This document shows, one piece after another, positions 18,250 to 26,754 of a DNA stretch of 64,000 bases (position 1 is its first letter; the number at the start of each line of letters is the position of its first letter). The DNA is from an uncultured Porphyromonadaceae bacterium. Lineage in GTDB: Bacteria; Bacteroidota; Bacteroidia; Bacteroidales; Muribaculaceae. The translations under genes and the position numbers were made by a program. The notes below the pieces were generated by a model. It saw only the letters and a list, made by a program, of their open reading frames with translations. It had not been told where the DNA came from and did no database searches. Where the stretch lies: assembly GCA_947176605.1 (NCBI GenBank), contig CAMWRH010000002.1, forward strand, positions 39,799-103,798, read 5' to 3'.

Positions 18250-19194
18250 TTACTTGAAGAGATACTGCGAAGAGATCGACTGGTTGTTGTGGATGCGGCG
18301 GATGGTGTCGGCGAAAAGCTTTGCCACGGGGAGCACCACAGCCTTGCTGTTCTCCTTCACATAGGGGATAGAGTCGGTGAAGATGATTTCAGTCAGGCCC
18401 GAAGAGAGCACGCGGTCGGTGGCGGGATCCGACATTACCGGATGTGAGCAGAGAGCGCGTACGGACTTTGCGCCGAAGCTCAGGAGCAGGTCGGCAGCCT
18501 TGGTGATAGTGCCGGCAGTGTCGACGATATCATCGATGAGCACCACATTCTTGCCTTCTACATCGCCGATGACGGTCATTTTCTCCACCACATTGGCCTT
18601 TGCGCGCTGCTTGTGGCAGAGCACGAGGGGCACATCGAAGTATTTTGCATAGGAATTGGCGCGTTTCGCACCGCCTACGTCGGGCGAAGCGATCACCATC
18701 TCCTTGAGATGCAGGCTCTCCAGATAGGGGATGAAGATTGAAGAGGCGTACAGGTGGTCGACGGGGACATTGAAGAATCCCTGGATCTGATCGGCATGGA
18801 GGTCCATTGTGATCAGACGGTCGATACCGGCGGTGCTCAGCAGATCAGCCACCAGCTTTGCGGCGATAGAGACACGCGGTTTATCCTTGCGGTCCTGGCG
18901 TGCCCAGCCGAAATAGGGGAGCACGGCGATGATTTTTCCTGCCGATGCGCGTTTGGCGGCATCGACCATCAGAAGGAGCTCCATCAGATTGTCGGAATTG
19001 GGGAAAGTGCTCTGTACGAGATACACTTCCGCACCGCGGATTGATTCCTCAAAACCTACCTCGAATTCACCGTCGGCGAAACGTTCAACTTTCATTTTGC
19101 CGAGTTCGATGCCGAGATCCTTGCAGATCGCCTCGCCGAGATACCGGCTGTTGGTGCCTGCAAACACCTTGATGGGGGGAAGACTATTGCTCAT
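18250..19194 (-). CDS. prs: ribose-phosphate pyrophosphokinase
   Basis: A 314-residue PRPP synthetase. It makes phosphoribosyl pyrophosphate from ribose 5-phosphate and ATP for purine, pyrimidine, His, Trp and NAD synthesis. Visible features are FAGTNSRYLGEAI at the N-terminus, ERFADGEFEV, the flexible-loop region FGWARQDRKDKPRVSI, MDLHADQIQGFF and the PRPP loop VVLIDDIVDTAGTI. The ATG at 19192-19194 is used rather than the TTG two codons earlier. It is the last gene of a patatin-GH13-prs group read leftward, 33 nt after the GH13 stop. Confidence 0.97.
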   Translation of the reverse strand: MSNSLPPIKVFAGTNSRYLGEAICKDLGIELGKMKVERFADGEFEVGFEESIRGAEVYLVQSTFPNSDNLMELLLMVDAAKRASAGKIIAVLPYFGWARQDRKDKPRVSIAAKLVADLLSTAGIDRLITMDLHADQIQGFFNVPVDHLYASSIFIPYLESLHLKEMVIASPDVGGAKRANSYAKYFDVPLVLCHKQRAKANVVEKMTVIGDVEGKNVVLIDDIVDTAGTITKAADLLLSFGAKSVRALCSHPVMSDPATDRVLSSGLTEIIFTDSIPYVKENSKAVVLPVAKLFADTIRRIHNNQSISSQYLFK

Positions 19195-19227
19195 AATCAA
19201 AGAAAAAAATATGATGATGAAAAATTC

Positions 19228-21060
19228 TTACTTGCAGAGAGATGCCGAAGCATCAGAAGAGGGGGAGGAGGAGGGAAGGCGGCGTGCGGCCATTTCGGCG
19301 GGATCGGAGCCTAAAGGCCGTATAGTGACGCCATCGCCACGCAGCGGGAACACCACGGCATTTCGGGCCGGAATGCGCAGCTGCATCGGCTCCGTGCGCG
19401 ACAGCAGCAGGGATGAAGGCTGCTCCCAGAGTATGTCGCGGCTTATCAGATTTCCTTCACGCAGATGGGCCATGTCGAATGCAAGCTGTGGAATCTGCAG
19501 TGTCAGCCCGACCTCCGTATCGGCGAAATTGACACAGATCAGCAGCGCTTCGTCATCGCAGTGGCGCAGGAAGCAGAAGCAGTGATGCGGGTCGAATCCC
19601 TCATGCCCGAGATTGGCATACATCAGGTCGAAGAATGCGCCATGGCGCAGGGCCGGGCGATCGTTGACCATATTGAGCACTCTGGCGTAGAGATTGCGGA
19701 GCCATTTTTCGTGAGCGTTGAGGCGGTCGGTATGGCACTTTCCGTTGTCATACCAGCGGCGCATCGTGTCGTAGCTCCAGTAGTCGAAGATGGTGGAACG
19801 GTTGTTGTAGCCGGCGAAACCTTCGTTTTCCCTTGCCGACTCACCGAGTTCCTGTCCGTAATATATCAATACGGGGCCGGACGAGATCATGGAGCTGACC
19901 ACCAGATGCGGCACCACGCGGGCCGGATCGCCGGCAAACTCCACCGACCCGAAGCGTACTTCGTCATGATTCTCAAGGAAATTGAGCATACGGTCGCCGA
20001 TTCCGTCTACAGTCTGCCAGGCCGAAGTGAGCTGGGCAGCCGAATAGTGCCAGCGTTCGATTCCGACCAGTTTATCGTAGAGATTCACCTTATCGTAGAG
20101 ATAGTCGAAACATCCGTAGTCGAGGAACGGGCGGTATAGCCCCACATCATAAATCTCACCGATGAATATGACGTCAGGATAATCCTGCTTCACCTGGGGG
20201 ATAGCCCAGTGCCAGAACGGGAGGGGCACCATGAACACCATATCGCAGCGGAATCCGTCGACCCCCTTCGAGGCCCAGAAGCGGAGTATATGGAGCATCT
20301 TGAGCCAGGTGTCGGGGAGGGGATCGAAATGGTCGGTATTGTTGCCGAAGTCGTGGCCGTAGTTGAGTTTTACGGTCTCATACCAGTCGTTGCGGCTGCA
20401 GAAAGGAGAGAAGCAGTCGTTGCCGGTGGCCTTGGCCGGGAACTCCACATAAGGCTCGGTGCCCGGGGCTGCAATGTCAAAGCCCGGGGCAAACTGCTGA
20501 TTGGTGGCGTAATAATAATTGTTGGAGGGGAGGAAATGCATCGTCGTGTCGTCGTCGGCACCGAAATCGCGGATTCCGGCCGGAGCCGCATCCGAATGGT
20601 ATCGGCGCGCCGTATGGTTGGGCACGAAATCTATGAGCACTTTCATGCCGGCATTGTGAATGCGCTTCACACAGGCCTCAAATTCCTCCATGCGGCGGTC
20701 GGGGTCGACAGCGATGGCCGGGGCGATGTCATAATAATCCTTGATGGCATATGGCGACCCGGCCTCACCCTTCACCACATTGGGATTATCGGCGGGGATT
20801 CCCCATCTGGAGAAATCCGACTTCGTGGCGTGTTCGATTACTCCGGTGAGCCATATACAGTTAACGCCCAGCTCCTTCAGTGATTTAAGAAGGGTGGGCG
20901 TATAGTCGGCGAGTTTGCCTGACCCGTTGTCGTCGATCGAGCCGGCAAATCTATTGGTGGAATTGGTGTTGGTAAAGATGCGGGGGAATGTCTGGTAGAT
21001 TACCGGACGCTCCTTACCGCGGCCAATCTGAATATCGTCTTTATGCAGTGAGTCGTTCAT
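19228..21060 (-). CDS. GH13 alpha-amylase family glycoside hydrolase
   Basis: A 610-residue (beta/alpha)8 GH13 enzyme without a signal peptide, so probably cytoplasmic. The conserved regions are all present: region I VLIDFVPNHTARR, region II GVDGFRCDM (nucleophile Asp), region III IFIGEIYD (acid/base Glu) and region IV FLENHDEVRFGS. The C-terminal 90 residues form a beta-sandwich-like domain. It begins with MNDSLHKDDIQIGRGKERPV, and VIYQTFPRIFTNTN opens the barrel. Substrate (maltodextrin, trehalose-type or glycogen) cannot be told from sequence. It starts 4 nt after the patatin stop, so these two are almost certainly co-transcribed. Confidence 0.93.
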   Translation of the reverse strand: MNDSLHKDDIQIGRGKERPVIYQTFPRIFTNTNSTNRFAGSIDDNGSGKLADYTPTLLKSLKELGVNCIWLTGVIEHATKSDFSRWGIPADNPNVVKGEAGSPYAIKDYYDIAPAIAVDPDRRMEEFEACVKRIHNAGMKVLIDFVPNHTARRYHSDAAPAGIRDFGADDDTTMHFLPSNNYYYATNQQFAPGFDIAAPGTEPYVEFPAKATGNDCFSPFCSRNDWYETVKLNYGHDFGNNTDHFDPLPDTWLKMLHILRFWASKGVDGFRCDMVFMVPLPFWHWAIPQVKQDYPDVIFIGEIYDVGLYRPFLDYGCFDYLYDKVNLYDKLVGIERWHYSAAQLTSAWQTVDGIGDRMLNFLENHDEVRFGSVEFAGDPARVVPHLVVSSMISSGPVLIYYGQELGESARENEGFAGYNNRSTIFDYWSYDTMRRWYDNGKCHTDRLNAHEKWLRNLYARVLNMVNDRPALRHGAFFDLMYANLGHEGFDPHHCFCFLRHCDDEALLICVNFADTEVGLTLQIPQLAFDMAHLREGNLISRDILWEQPSSLLLSRTEPMQLRIPARNAVVFPLRGDGVTIRPLGSDPAEMAARRLPSSSPSSDASASLCK

Positions 21061-21064
21061 CAGT

Positions 21065-21892
21065 TCAGTTTTTCTTTCGGTTGGGTTTTTCGAGAGCCTC
21101 CTCGATTACCCGGCAAGTGGCATCGTAGCCTACCCTTACGGCTTCACGCAGGGCGGAGAGATCGAAAGTGCCGAATCGGGTGCCCGGAGAGCGCACCACA
21201 TAGTCGCAAAGCTCGAGGTCCTGAAGAGTGTTGGATTTCGACATAAGGCTGTAGGTGCGCATCGTGATGTCGAGCAGCGACCCTTTGTAATGGTAGTCGC
21301 GGTCGAGGGGGGCGCAGTTGAGTCCGTAGAGTATGCGGCAATGCTTTCGGATGGCCCAGGCCGGGAGATTGCGCAGCACGCCACCATCGACGTAGTTGAC
21401 GCCGTTGATCCTTACAGGATGGAAAATGATTGGTATGCTGCATGATGCGATGACACGGGGCACGATTTCGCCTTTCGACCATCCCACGGATTTGCCTGCA
21501 TCGATATCAGTGGCACATACTACGGTGGGGATGGTGAGCTCCTCAAGATTCTTGACCGGGAGCCAGCTGTCGAGGAGCTTGGCGAAGCGGTCCATCTTGA
21601 AGAATCCCGACTTCGGGAGGGTGACCTCGGCGAAAGCTCCGAAGGAATCGTACTCCTCGAAGCAGGCCATCATGTCGTTGGGAGAAAGTCCGGCGGCATA
21701 GAGTGTGCAGGCTATTGAGCCGGCTGAGACGCCCGAGACGATATCGGGCTTCATGCCGAATGTCTCGAATGCCATCATGGCGCCGATGTGGGTGAAGCCC
21801 TTGGCTCCGCCACCGCTGAAAGCTATCCCCAGGCGGGGAGTGCGGCTATTGAGGCCGATACGCTCGAGAAGCCCCTCTATTTTAAATGCCAT
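21065..21892 (-). CDS. patatin-like phospholipase family protein (RssA-type)
   Basis: A 275-residue bacterial patatin. The catalytic Ser-Asp dyad is visible: the oxyanion loop FSGGGAKGFTHIG, the nucleophile elbow GVSAGS and the Asp in YVDGGVLRNLPAW. It has no signal peptide and no C-terminal beta-barrel, so it is the short cytoplasmic RssA/YchK kind; substrate is unknown. It is the first gene of a leftward group with GH13 and prs. A -7 element (TAATTTTG) lies about 105 nt upstream. Confidence 0.94.
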   Translation of the reverse strand: MAFKIEGLLERIGLNSRTPRLGIAFSGGGAKGFTHIGAMMAFETFGMKPDIVSGVSAGSIACTLYAAGLSPNDMMACFEEYDSFGAFAEVTLPKSGFFKMDRFAKLLDSWLPVKNLEELTIPTVVCATDIDAGKSVGWSKGEIVPRVIASCSIPIIFHPVRINGVNYVDGGVLRNLPAWAIRKHCRILYGLNCAPLDRDYHYKGSLLDITMRTYSLMSKSNTLQDLELCDYVVRSPGTRFGTFDLSALREAVRVGYDATCRVIEEALEKPNRKKN

Positions 21893-21996
21893 ATTAATCG
21901 GACGTGATAGTTAATTATCAATTAGCCAATGTATTGAGGATGGAGAGGGGCGCGTATGGGCCGCATGCGGCCCTGCGGGACTCTCCAAATACAATG

Positions 21997-22004
21997 CAAA
22001 ATTA
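21997..22004 (-). promoter_or_regulatory. -7 promoter element for the patatin-GH13-prs group
   Basis: Complement of CAAAATTA, i.e. TAATTTTG, matching TAnnTTTG on the minus strand. No TTTG lies at the standard -33 distance. The implied leader is about 100 nt. Confidence 0.45.
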
Positions 22005-22101
22005 ATAAATCCCTTCTTAAACTGAAAATAAAAGGGGATAATCTTCATGCCGTGAGGGTGAAAAAATCAACAGTTACGTCGGCCGGAGGGCGGGCAGTGG
22101 A

Positions 22102-22109
22102 TAGTTTTG
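22102..22109 (+). promoter_or_regulatory. -7 promoter element for the phage-tail-like gene
   Basis: TAGTTTTG matches TAnnTTTG, 17 nt before the ATG at 22127, so the transcript would have a leader of only about ten bases. The -33 TTTG is not seen. Its position argues against the ORF-track start at 21956. Confidence 0.5.
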
Positions 22110-22126
22110 CATTAAAAAATGAGAGT

Positions 22127-24373
22127 ATGAAGCGTAAGAATGTGATGATTGACCTGATGCGCAGGTCGCTTAAGTCTGACCTCACATGCCGCGACGGCGA
22201 GGTGGCCGATTACCGTGGTGTGACATGGCTGGAGCCCGACAGCGGGTCGCCCGATCCGGAGAATCCCGATGTGCGCGATCCCGTAGGGGAGGGGGGAGCG
22301 GAGGTATGCGTGATGAGTATGCAGCCGGAGCGGGATGTGCAGCTTCCTCCGGGGTGCAGGCTGCTGACGCTGCATTATCCTGACAGTGGGGCGGGTAAAT
22401 GCCATATAGTGGCGCTCCAGAGCAACGGCGCACTGTGCTGGCGTCCGGCCGACGGAGAGTCGGCCACCCGCAATATCGCCATGTGGCCCTCGCGTCTGGG
22501 CAGTCTGCGTGGAGCCTGTCCTTACGGCAGATTGGTGGTGCTGGCCGGAAGCGAGGGGATGGGATGGCTGCTTTATGCCGGAGATGAAGGGGAATACGTA
22601 TTTCTTGATTCCCTGCCCGAGGCTCCGGCAATCAGGGTGTCGGCCGATTCGTGCACGCTCGAAGGATACGTGCGCGTGGCCGGAAATCTGCCCGAAATCA
22701 ATGTCGATGTGAACCTTGACGGACTTCCATGTACAGCCGAAGATATCGGAGGATGGCTCACGTCAGCTGATTCCGGAGGGGTGGAGGCGGCTGTCAGAGA
22801 GAGGGTATACGAGGCCGTGGCAGGCGGAATCGATCTGTACATGTCGGAAGCGAGGGGTGCCGGGATGTGGCTCGTGCCATGCCGTGTGGCGGCAGCCTTC
22901 GGCACCGCCCTGCCGGGGATGCCGATTGATAGCGGCGTGGCCTATGCTCCCCCGTATGCCAGAGTGGCTACATGGGCATTGCGTGGGCAGACTCTGTCGC
23001 TGGGACTTGAATTCTCGCTACGTCCGGTCAGTCTGAGGGTGAGTTATGCCTTTACGGCTAAACAGCGGGAGTGGAGTCCTGTATTTCAGCAACTGTCGGT
23101 CTACGTCTCGGCCGAACCGGAATGGCGCACAGCCGCCGACCGTCAGGGCGCTCCCGTGACATGTGTCACTTCGCTTACCCGTCTGTCAGCATCGGCGTCG
23201 GCAGGCACCGGAGTGGCGTTCCGCATGGCGTCGTGCAGCAGCTCAGAGATGTCGGCCCGCGTGGCGTCATCGCCGGATATGAGGCTAAGTGTGCAGGCTC
23301 CCGTGCAGGGAGTGACGGGTGGCACCGTGACCCTGCGCCGGCCGGCTGCATCCGCCGAAGTGTGGACTCCCGACTACAGGGATTTTCTTGCTGTAGAAGC
23401 CGATGGCGTGGCGCTGACCGATGAGGGTGTGGCAGTGCGCAGCGGAGCGGTGCTGCTCACCCCGATGAAGGAGAACGGAGTAGTATACCGTCATCGCGAC
23501 CGCATTGCCGATTCGCGCATACTTGCCGTCACGCAGGCCACGCTGCGCAAGGGGGTCGGGGCAGATGCCCGCCATGCCCTGTACGTGTTCTGCGCCGATG
23601 GAATACGGCAGGCTACTGCCGATGGCCGGGGGGGCTACCATAATGCGCGGCTTGTAAGCCGGCGTGTGGTGGCTGTGGCCGGCGGTCAGTCGCGTTTCGC
23701 CGGTATGCCGGTGGCTGCGGAGTCGGAATCGGGGATATGGTTTGTGGCCGAAGGGAGATTGTGCCATCTGGCGTTGTCGGGCAGTATTTCGGCTCAGGGA
23801 AGCGTGACTGATGCAGAGGCGCCGGGGAATGTGGAAGGCACACCGATGCGCCTGCTTTACGACGGACTCTCGGCATCGCTGATTCTGATTACGTCGCAGG
23901 GTGAATGGCGTGTGTACGACACGGTCGGGAAGAGTTGGCATGAAGTGGCGGATCCCCCGTTGTCGGCCGAGGCGGTAATGCTTCCGCACGCGGGGCGTCT
24001 TTATTCGATGGGAGCCGACGGGGCGGTGTGCCGGCTGAAAGTGAGCATGATGGCTGCAGATGGCGATGACGGTACGGATGGAGATACGGCAGGGATAGCG
24101 CCTCCGCCCGGGGTGAGTCTGGTGCGCACTCGTCCGCTGAAACTTGGCGATCCGTTCAGGCGCAAGAGGATATGCGGAGTGGCGGTGGCTGCTGCGGCGC
24201 GTCTGCGGGTAGAGGGGAGCGATGATCTGAAGGAGTGGGTATGCGTGGCTGATGGCGACTCGCCGCTACGGGCGCTTCATCCGGCGGCCTTCCGCTTCCA
24301 CCGCATTACGGTGACGGCTGATGAAGAGGATACCGACATGCTGCATACCCTCGGTATCGGGTATCGAATCTGA
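22127..24373 (+). CDS. large protein resembling Bacteroidetes phage tail/virion proteins, standing alone
   Basis: A 748-residue protein without signal peptide or membrane segment. It opens MKRKNVMIDLMRRSLKSDLT, then RGVTWLEPDSGSPDPENPDV. Several stretches match, by my recollection, a protein found in tail modules of Bacteroidetes prophages: an early YGRLVVLAGSEGMGWLLYAG followed by FLDSLPEAPAIRVS, a middle QLSVYVSAEPEW, and a C-terminal TRPLKLGDPFRRKRI, RVEGSDDLKEWVCV and FRFHRITVTADEEDTDM. The middle is likely a beta-propeller-like or beta-rich body. It is flanked by housekeeping genes, with no capsid, terminase or integrase nearby, and codon use looks like its neighbours. It could be a domesticated or remnant virion protein. 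No function should be assigned; family call is moderate. Confidence 0.55.
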   Translation: MKRKNVMIDLMRRSLKSDLTCRDGEVADYRGVTWLEPDSGSPDPENPDVRDPVGEGGAEVCVMSMQPERDVQLPPGCRLLTLHYPDSGAGKCHIVALQSNGALCWRPADGESATRNIAMWPSRLGSLRGACPYGRLVVLAGSEGMGWLLYAGDEGEYVFLDSLPEAPAIRVSADSCTLEGYVRVAGNLPEINVDVNLDGLPCTAEDIGGWLTSADSGGVEAAVRERVYEAVAGGIDLYMSEARGAGMWLVPCRVAAAFGTALPGMPIDSGVAYAPPYARVATWALRGQTLSLGLEFSLRPVSLRVSYAFTAKQREWSPVFQQLSVYVSAEPEWRTAADRQGAPVTCVTSLTRLSASASAGTGVAFRMASCSSSEMSARVASSPDMRLSVQAPVQGVTGGTVTLRRPAASAEVWTPDYRDFLAVEADGVALTDEGVAVRSGAVLLTPMKENGVVYRHRDRIADSRILAVTQATLRKGVGADARHALYVFCADGIRQATADGRGGYHNARLVSRRVVAVAGGQSRFAGMPVAAESESGIWFVAEGRLCHLALSGSISAQGSVTDAEAPGNVEGTPMRLLYDGLSASLILITSQGEWRVYDTVGKSWHEVADPPLSAEAVMLPHAGRLYSMGADGAVCRLKVSMMAADGDDGTDGDTAGIAPPPGVSLVRTRPLKLGDPFRRKRICGVAVAAAARLRVEGSDDLKEWVCVADGDSPLRALHPAAFRFHRITVTADEEDTDMLHTLGIGYRI

Positions 24374-24439
24374 GATGCGGCTGTAAGGGTGTCGGTGAGT
24401 CGGTGCTGCACATGCAGGGTGTATGGGGCGTATGGTAAG

Positions 24440-24473
24440 AGTCAGGCCATCCCGGATTACGGGATGGCCTGAC
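24440..24473. terminator. hairpin between convergent genes
   Basis: A 14-bp stem GTCAGGCCATCCCG / CGGGATGGCCTGAC (24441-24454 and 24460-24473) with a 5-nt loop, located between the phage-tail-like gene (plus) and the M13 peptidase (minus). There is no clear U-tract on either side, so its terminator role is inferred from position. Confidence 0.65.
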
Positions 24474-24519
24474 AGGTTATGCTTCCCGGCATGGGTAGGC
24501 CGGGGTCGGGAAGGAGTGA

Positions 24520-26553
24520 TTACCAGATGATGATGCGCTCAGATTCGGGACGGAACATCGGATCGCCCTCAGTGATGCTGAATGCCTTGAAGAAGGGCTC
24601 AATGTTCTTGAGCGATACGTTGACACGGTTTTTGCCAAGCGAGTGCACGTCGCTGATAGTGAGATTGCGCATTTCGGCATCGCGGATGTTCTGGCCCCAG
24701 AGGTTGGCATAGTTCATGTAGAACACCTGGATCGGGTCGAATCCGTCGATCTTGGCCTCTTCCGAAGTCACATCCACCCCTTTCTTCTTCTGAGAGTCAA
24801 GGAAGGCAGTCATAGCCACACGCAGACCACCCTGGTCGGCGATATTCTCACCCAGAGTGTACTGACCGTTGGCCATCAGGCCGGGGAGCACCTCAACCTG
24901 GCTGAACTGGTCGGCCAGACCCTGAGTCATCGATGCGAATGCCTGTGCATCTTCGGGAGTCCACCAGTTGACCATATTTCCTTCGGCGTCGAAATTGCAT
25001 CCCTGGTCGTCGAAGCCGTGAGTCAGCTCATGGCCGATCACTACGCCGATGCCACCATAGTTTTCCGCATCGCTTGCGTCCGGATCAAAGAAGGGCGCCT
25101 GGAGGATTCCGGCAGGGAATACGATTTCATTGTTGAGCGGATTGTAGTATGCGTTGATTGTCTGGGGAGTCATGCCCCACTCGGTGCGGTCGACGGGTTT
25201 GCCCCATTTCTTGAGGTAGTCGTTGACCTGCCACATGGTGGCATTGTGGATATTGTCGTAGTAGGAGAGCTCCGGGTCGATTTCGAGAGTGGAGTAATCC
25301 TTCCAGTTGTCGGGATATCCGATCTTTACAGTGATTGCGTTAAGCTTCTTGATAGCGTTGAGCTTAGTGTCGTCGCTCATCCAGGGGAGATTGATGATGT
25401 GCTTGCCGAGAGCTACGCGGAGATTCTCCACGAGACCCTCCATATACTCCTTCGACGACTCCGGGAAATACTCTGCCACGTAAAGCTGCCCCACGGCTTC
25501 GCCGAGTTTGCTTTCCACAGCTCCGAGAGAGCGTTTCCAGCGGGGCTGCATCTGCTGCACACCGCTCATCACCTTGTTGAATTCGAAGTTGGCATTGGTG
25601 AAGTCATCGCTCAGTGCGCCGGATGCTCCGCTGAGGAACTCCCAGAGATAGTAGTCCTTGAGTTCGCGTGCGGGGAGTGTGCTGTAGAGCTTGTTGGCCT
25701 GCCCTACGGTGTTCATCTCGGTCACGATAAACTGCTCGGGAGTCTCGATGCCCATGGTCTCGATAAAGAAGCGGTCCCAGGGGAGAGCGGGATACGTCTG
25801 CTTCACCCAGTCGAGAGAGCGCACATTGTTCATGGCGTTGAGGTCGCGGGTCTGTTCGCGTGTCCAGGTGGAGTCGGCGAGAAGAGTCTCTACCTTAAGC
25901 ACATTGGAGGCGATGCGTGAAGCGTCCTTTTTGGAGAATCCGGCCAGCTGCATCTGCTTGCGGATCAGTTCGGTGTAGGCCTTGCGCACTTTCGTGTTCT
26001 CGGCATCATTCTTCAGATAGTAGTCGCGGTCGCCCATGCCGAGGCCGGTGGACCCGATATACATTGCATACTGCGAGGAATTGTTGAGGTCTTCCTGCAT
26101 ACCGATTCCTACGAGCGGCGCGCCGTACTCCTTGTGCATCCAGAGGAAGAGGTCGTCCATCTGTTCGGGAGTTGCGGAATCGATTTTCTTGAGCTGAGCC
26201 TGTACGGGAGAAGCGCCGAGCTTGTTGCGGCGCACGGAGTCCATCGCAGTCTCATAGAGGGCGGCGATTTTGTAGGCCACGGTCCCCTTCTCAGGGTTGG
26301 TTGCGGCCAGATTGGTCACGATGCGGCGCACACGGTTTTTGCTTGAATCGTCGAGGATGTTGAACTTTCCATAGCGGGCGTGTTCCGGAGTGAGCGGATT
26401 GGCGTCCATCCAGCGCTGGTTGACGTGACGGTAGAAATCCTCTTTTGCGGGGATACTGTTGTCGATCTCATCGGCGCTGAGGCTTTTGAGATGTTCTGCC
26501 GATGCTGTCATGCTGACAGTAGCGATAGCAGAAAGCAGTAAAATACTTTTCAT
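24520..26553 (-). CDS. M13 family (neprilysin/PepO-type) zinc metallopeptidase
   Basis: A 677-residue protein with an N-terminal signal peptide (MKSILLLSAIATVSMTASAE), so exported to the periplasm or surface. The M13 marks are the N-terminal YRHVNQRWMDANPL, YYNPLNNEIVFPAGILQ, the zinc motif VIGHELTHGFDDQG (HExxH), the second Glu in GENIADQGG and the C-terminal ending RPESERIIIW. Its length matches bacterial PepO. It has its own promoter 160 nt upstream and lies downstream of the isochorismate synthase gene. It is one of several exported peptidases in the window. Confidence 0.96.
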   Translation of the reverse strand: MKSILLLSAIATVSMTASAEHLKSLSADEIDNSIPAKEDFYRHVNQRWMDANPLTPEHARYGKFNILDDSSKNRVRRIVTNLAATNPEKGTVAYKIAALYETAMDSVRRNKLGASPVQAQLKKIDSATPEQMDDLFLWMHKEYGAPLVGIGMQEDLNNSSQYAMYIGSTGLGMGDRDYYLKNDAENTKVRKAYTELIRKQMQLAGFSKKDASRIASNVLKVETLLADSTWTREQTRDLNAMNNVRSLDWVKQTYPALPWDRFFIETMGIETPEQFIVTEMNTVGQANKLYSTLPARELKDYYLWEFLSGASGALSDDFTNANFEFNKVMSGVQQMQPRWKRSLGAVESKLGEAVGQLYVAEYFPESSKEYMEGLVENLRVALGKHIINLPWMSDDTKLNAIKKLNAITVKIGYPDNWKDYSTLEIDPELSYYDNIHNATMWQVNDYLKKWGKPVDRTEWGMTPQTINAYYNPLNNEIVFPAGILQAPFFDPDASDAENYGGIGVVIGHELTHGFDDQGCNFDAEGNMVNWWTPEDAQAFASMTQGLADQFSQVEVLPGLMANGQYTLGENIADQGGLRVAMTAFLDSQKKKGVDVTSEEAKIDGFDPIQVFYMNYANLWGQNIRDAEMRNLTISDVHSLGKNRVNVSLKNIEPFFKAFSITEGDPMFRPESERIIIW

Positions 26554-26712
26554 TCAGTTGTATTGTTTAAAGGTTCTTAATCGAAGATTGCAGGGCGCCT
26601 TGGCCGACACGTGGGGGCTTCTCAATGTGCCGGAAGGAAGTGGCGGCACATGGCGATTCCCCGGGAGCGGCGCATCAGCGGCATTGGGCTGCCGGATTAA
26701 AACGTTCGGTTG

Positions 26713-26743
26713 CAAAGTTAATCAAATATTTTAAAGCGGCAAA
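26713..26743 (-). promoter_or_regulatory. Bacteroidetes promoter for the M13 peptidase
   Basis: Minus strand: TTTG (complement of 26740-26743), 19-nt spacer, TAACTTTG (complement of 26713-26720). Full consensus match. The predicted transcript has a leader of about 150 nt before the ATG at 26553. Confidence 0.82.
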
Positions 26744-26754
26744 AGATTGACGGC

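Noticed and set aside
24643-25920. 425-residue plus-strand ORF over the M13 peptidase
   Set aside because: Antisense to a clearly conserved metallopeptidase with zinc motif; no own family signal.
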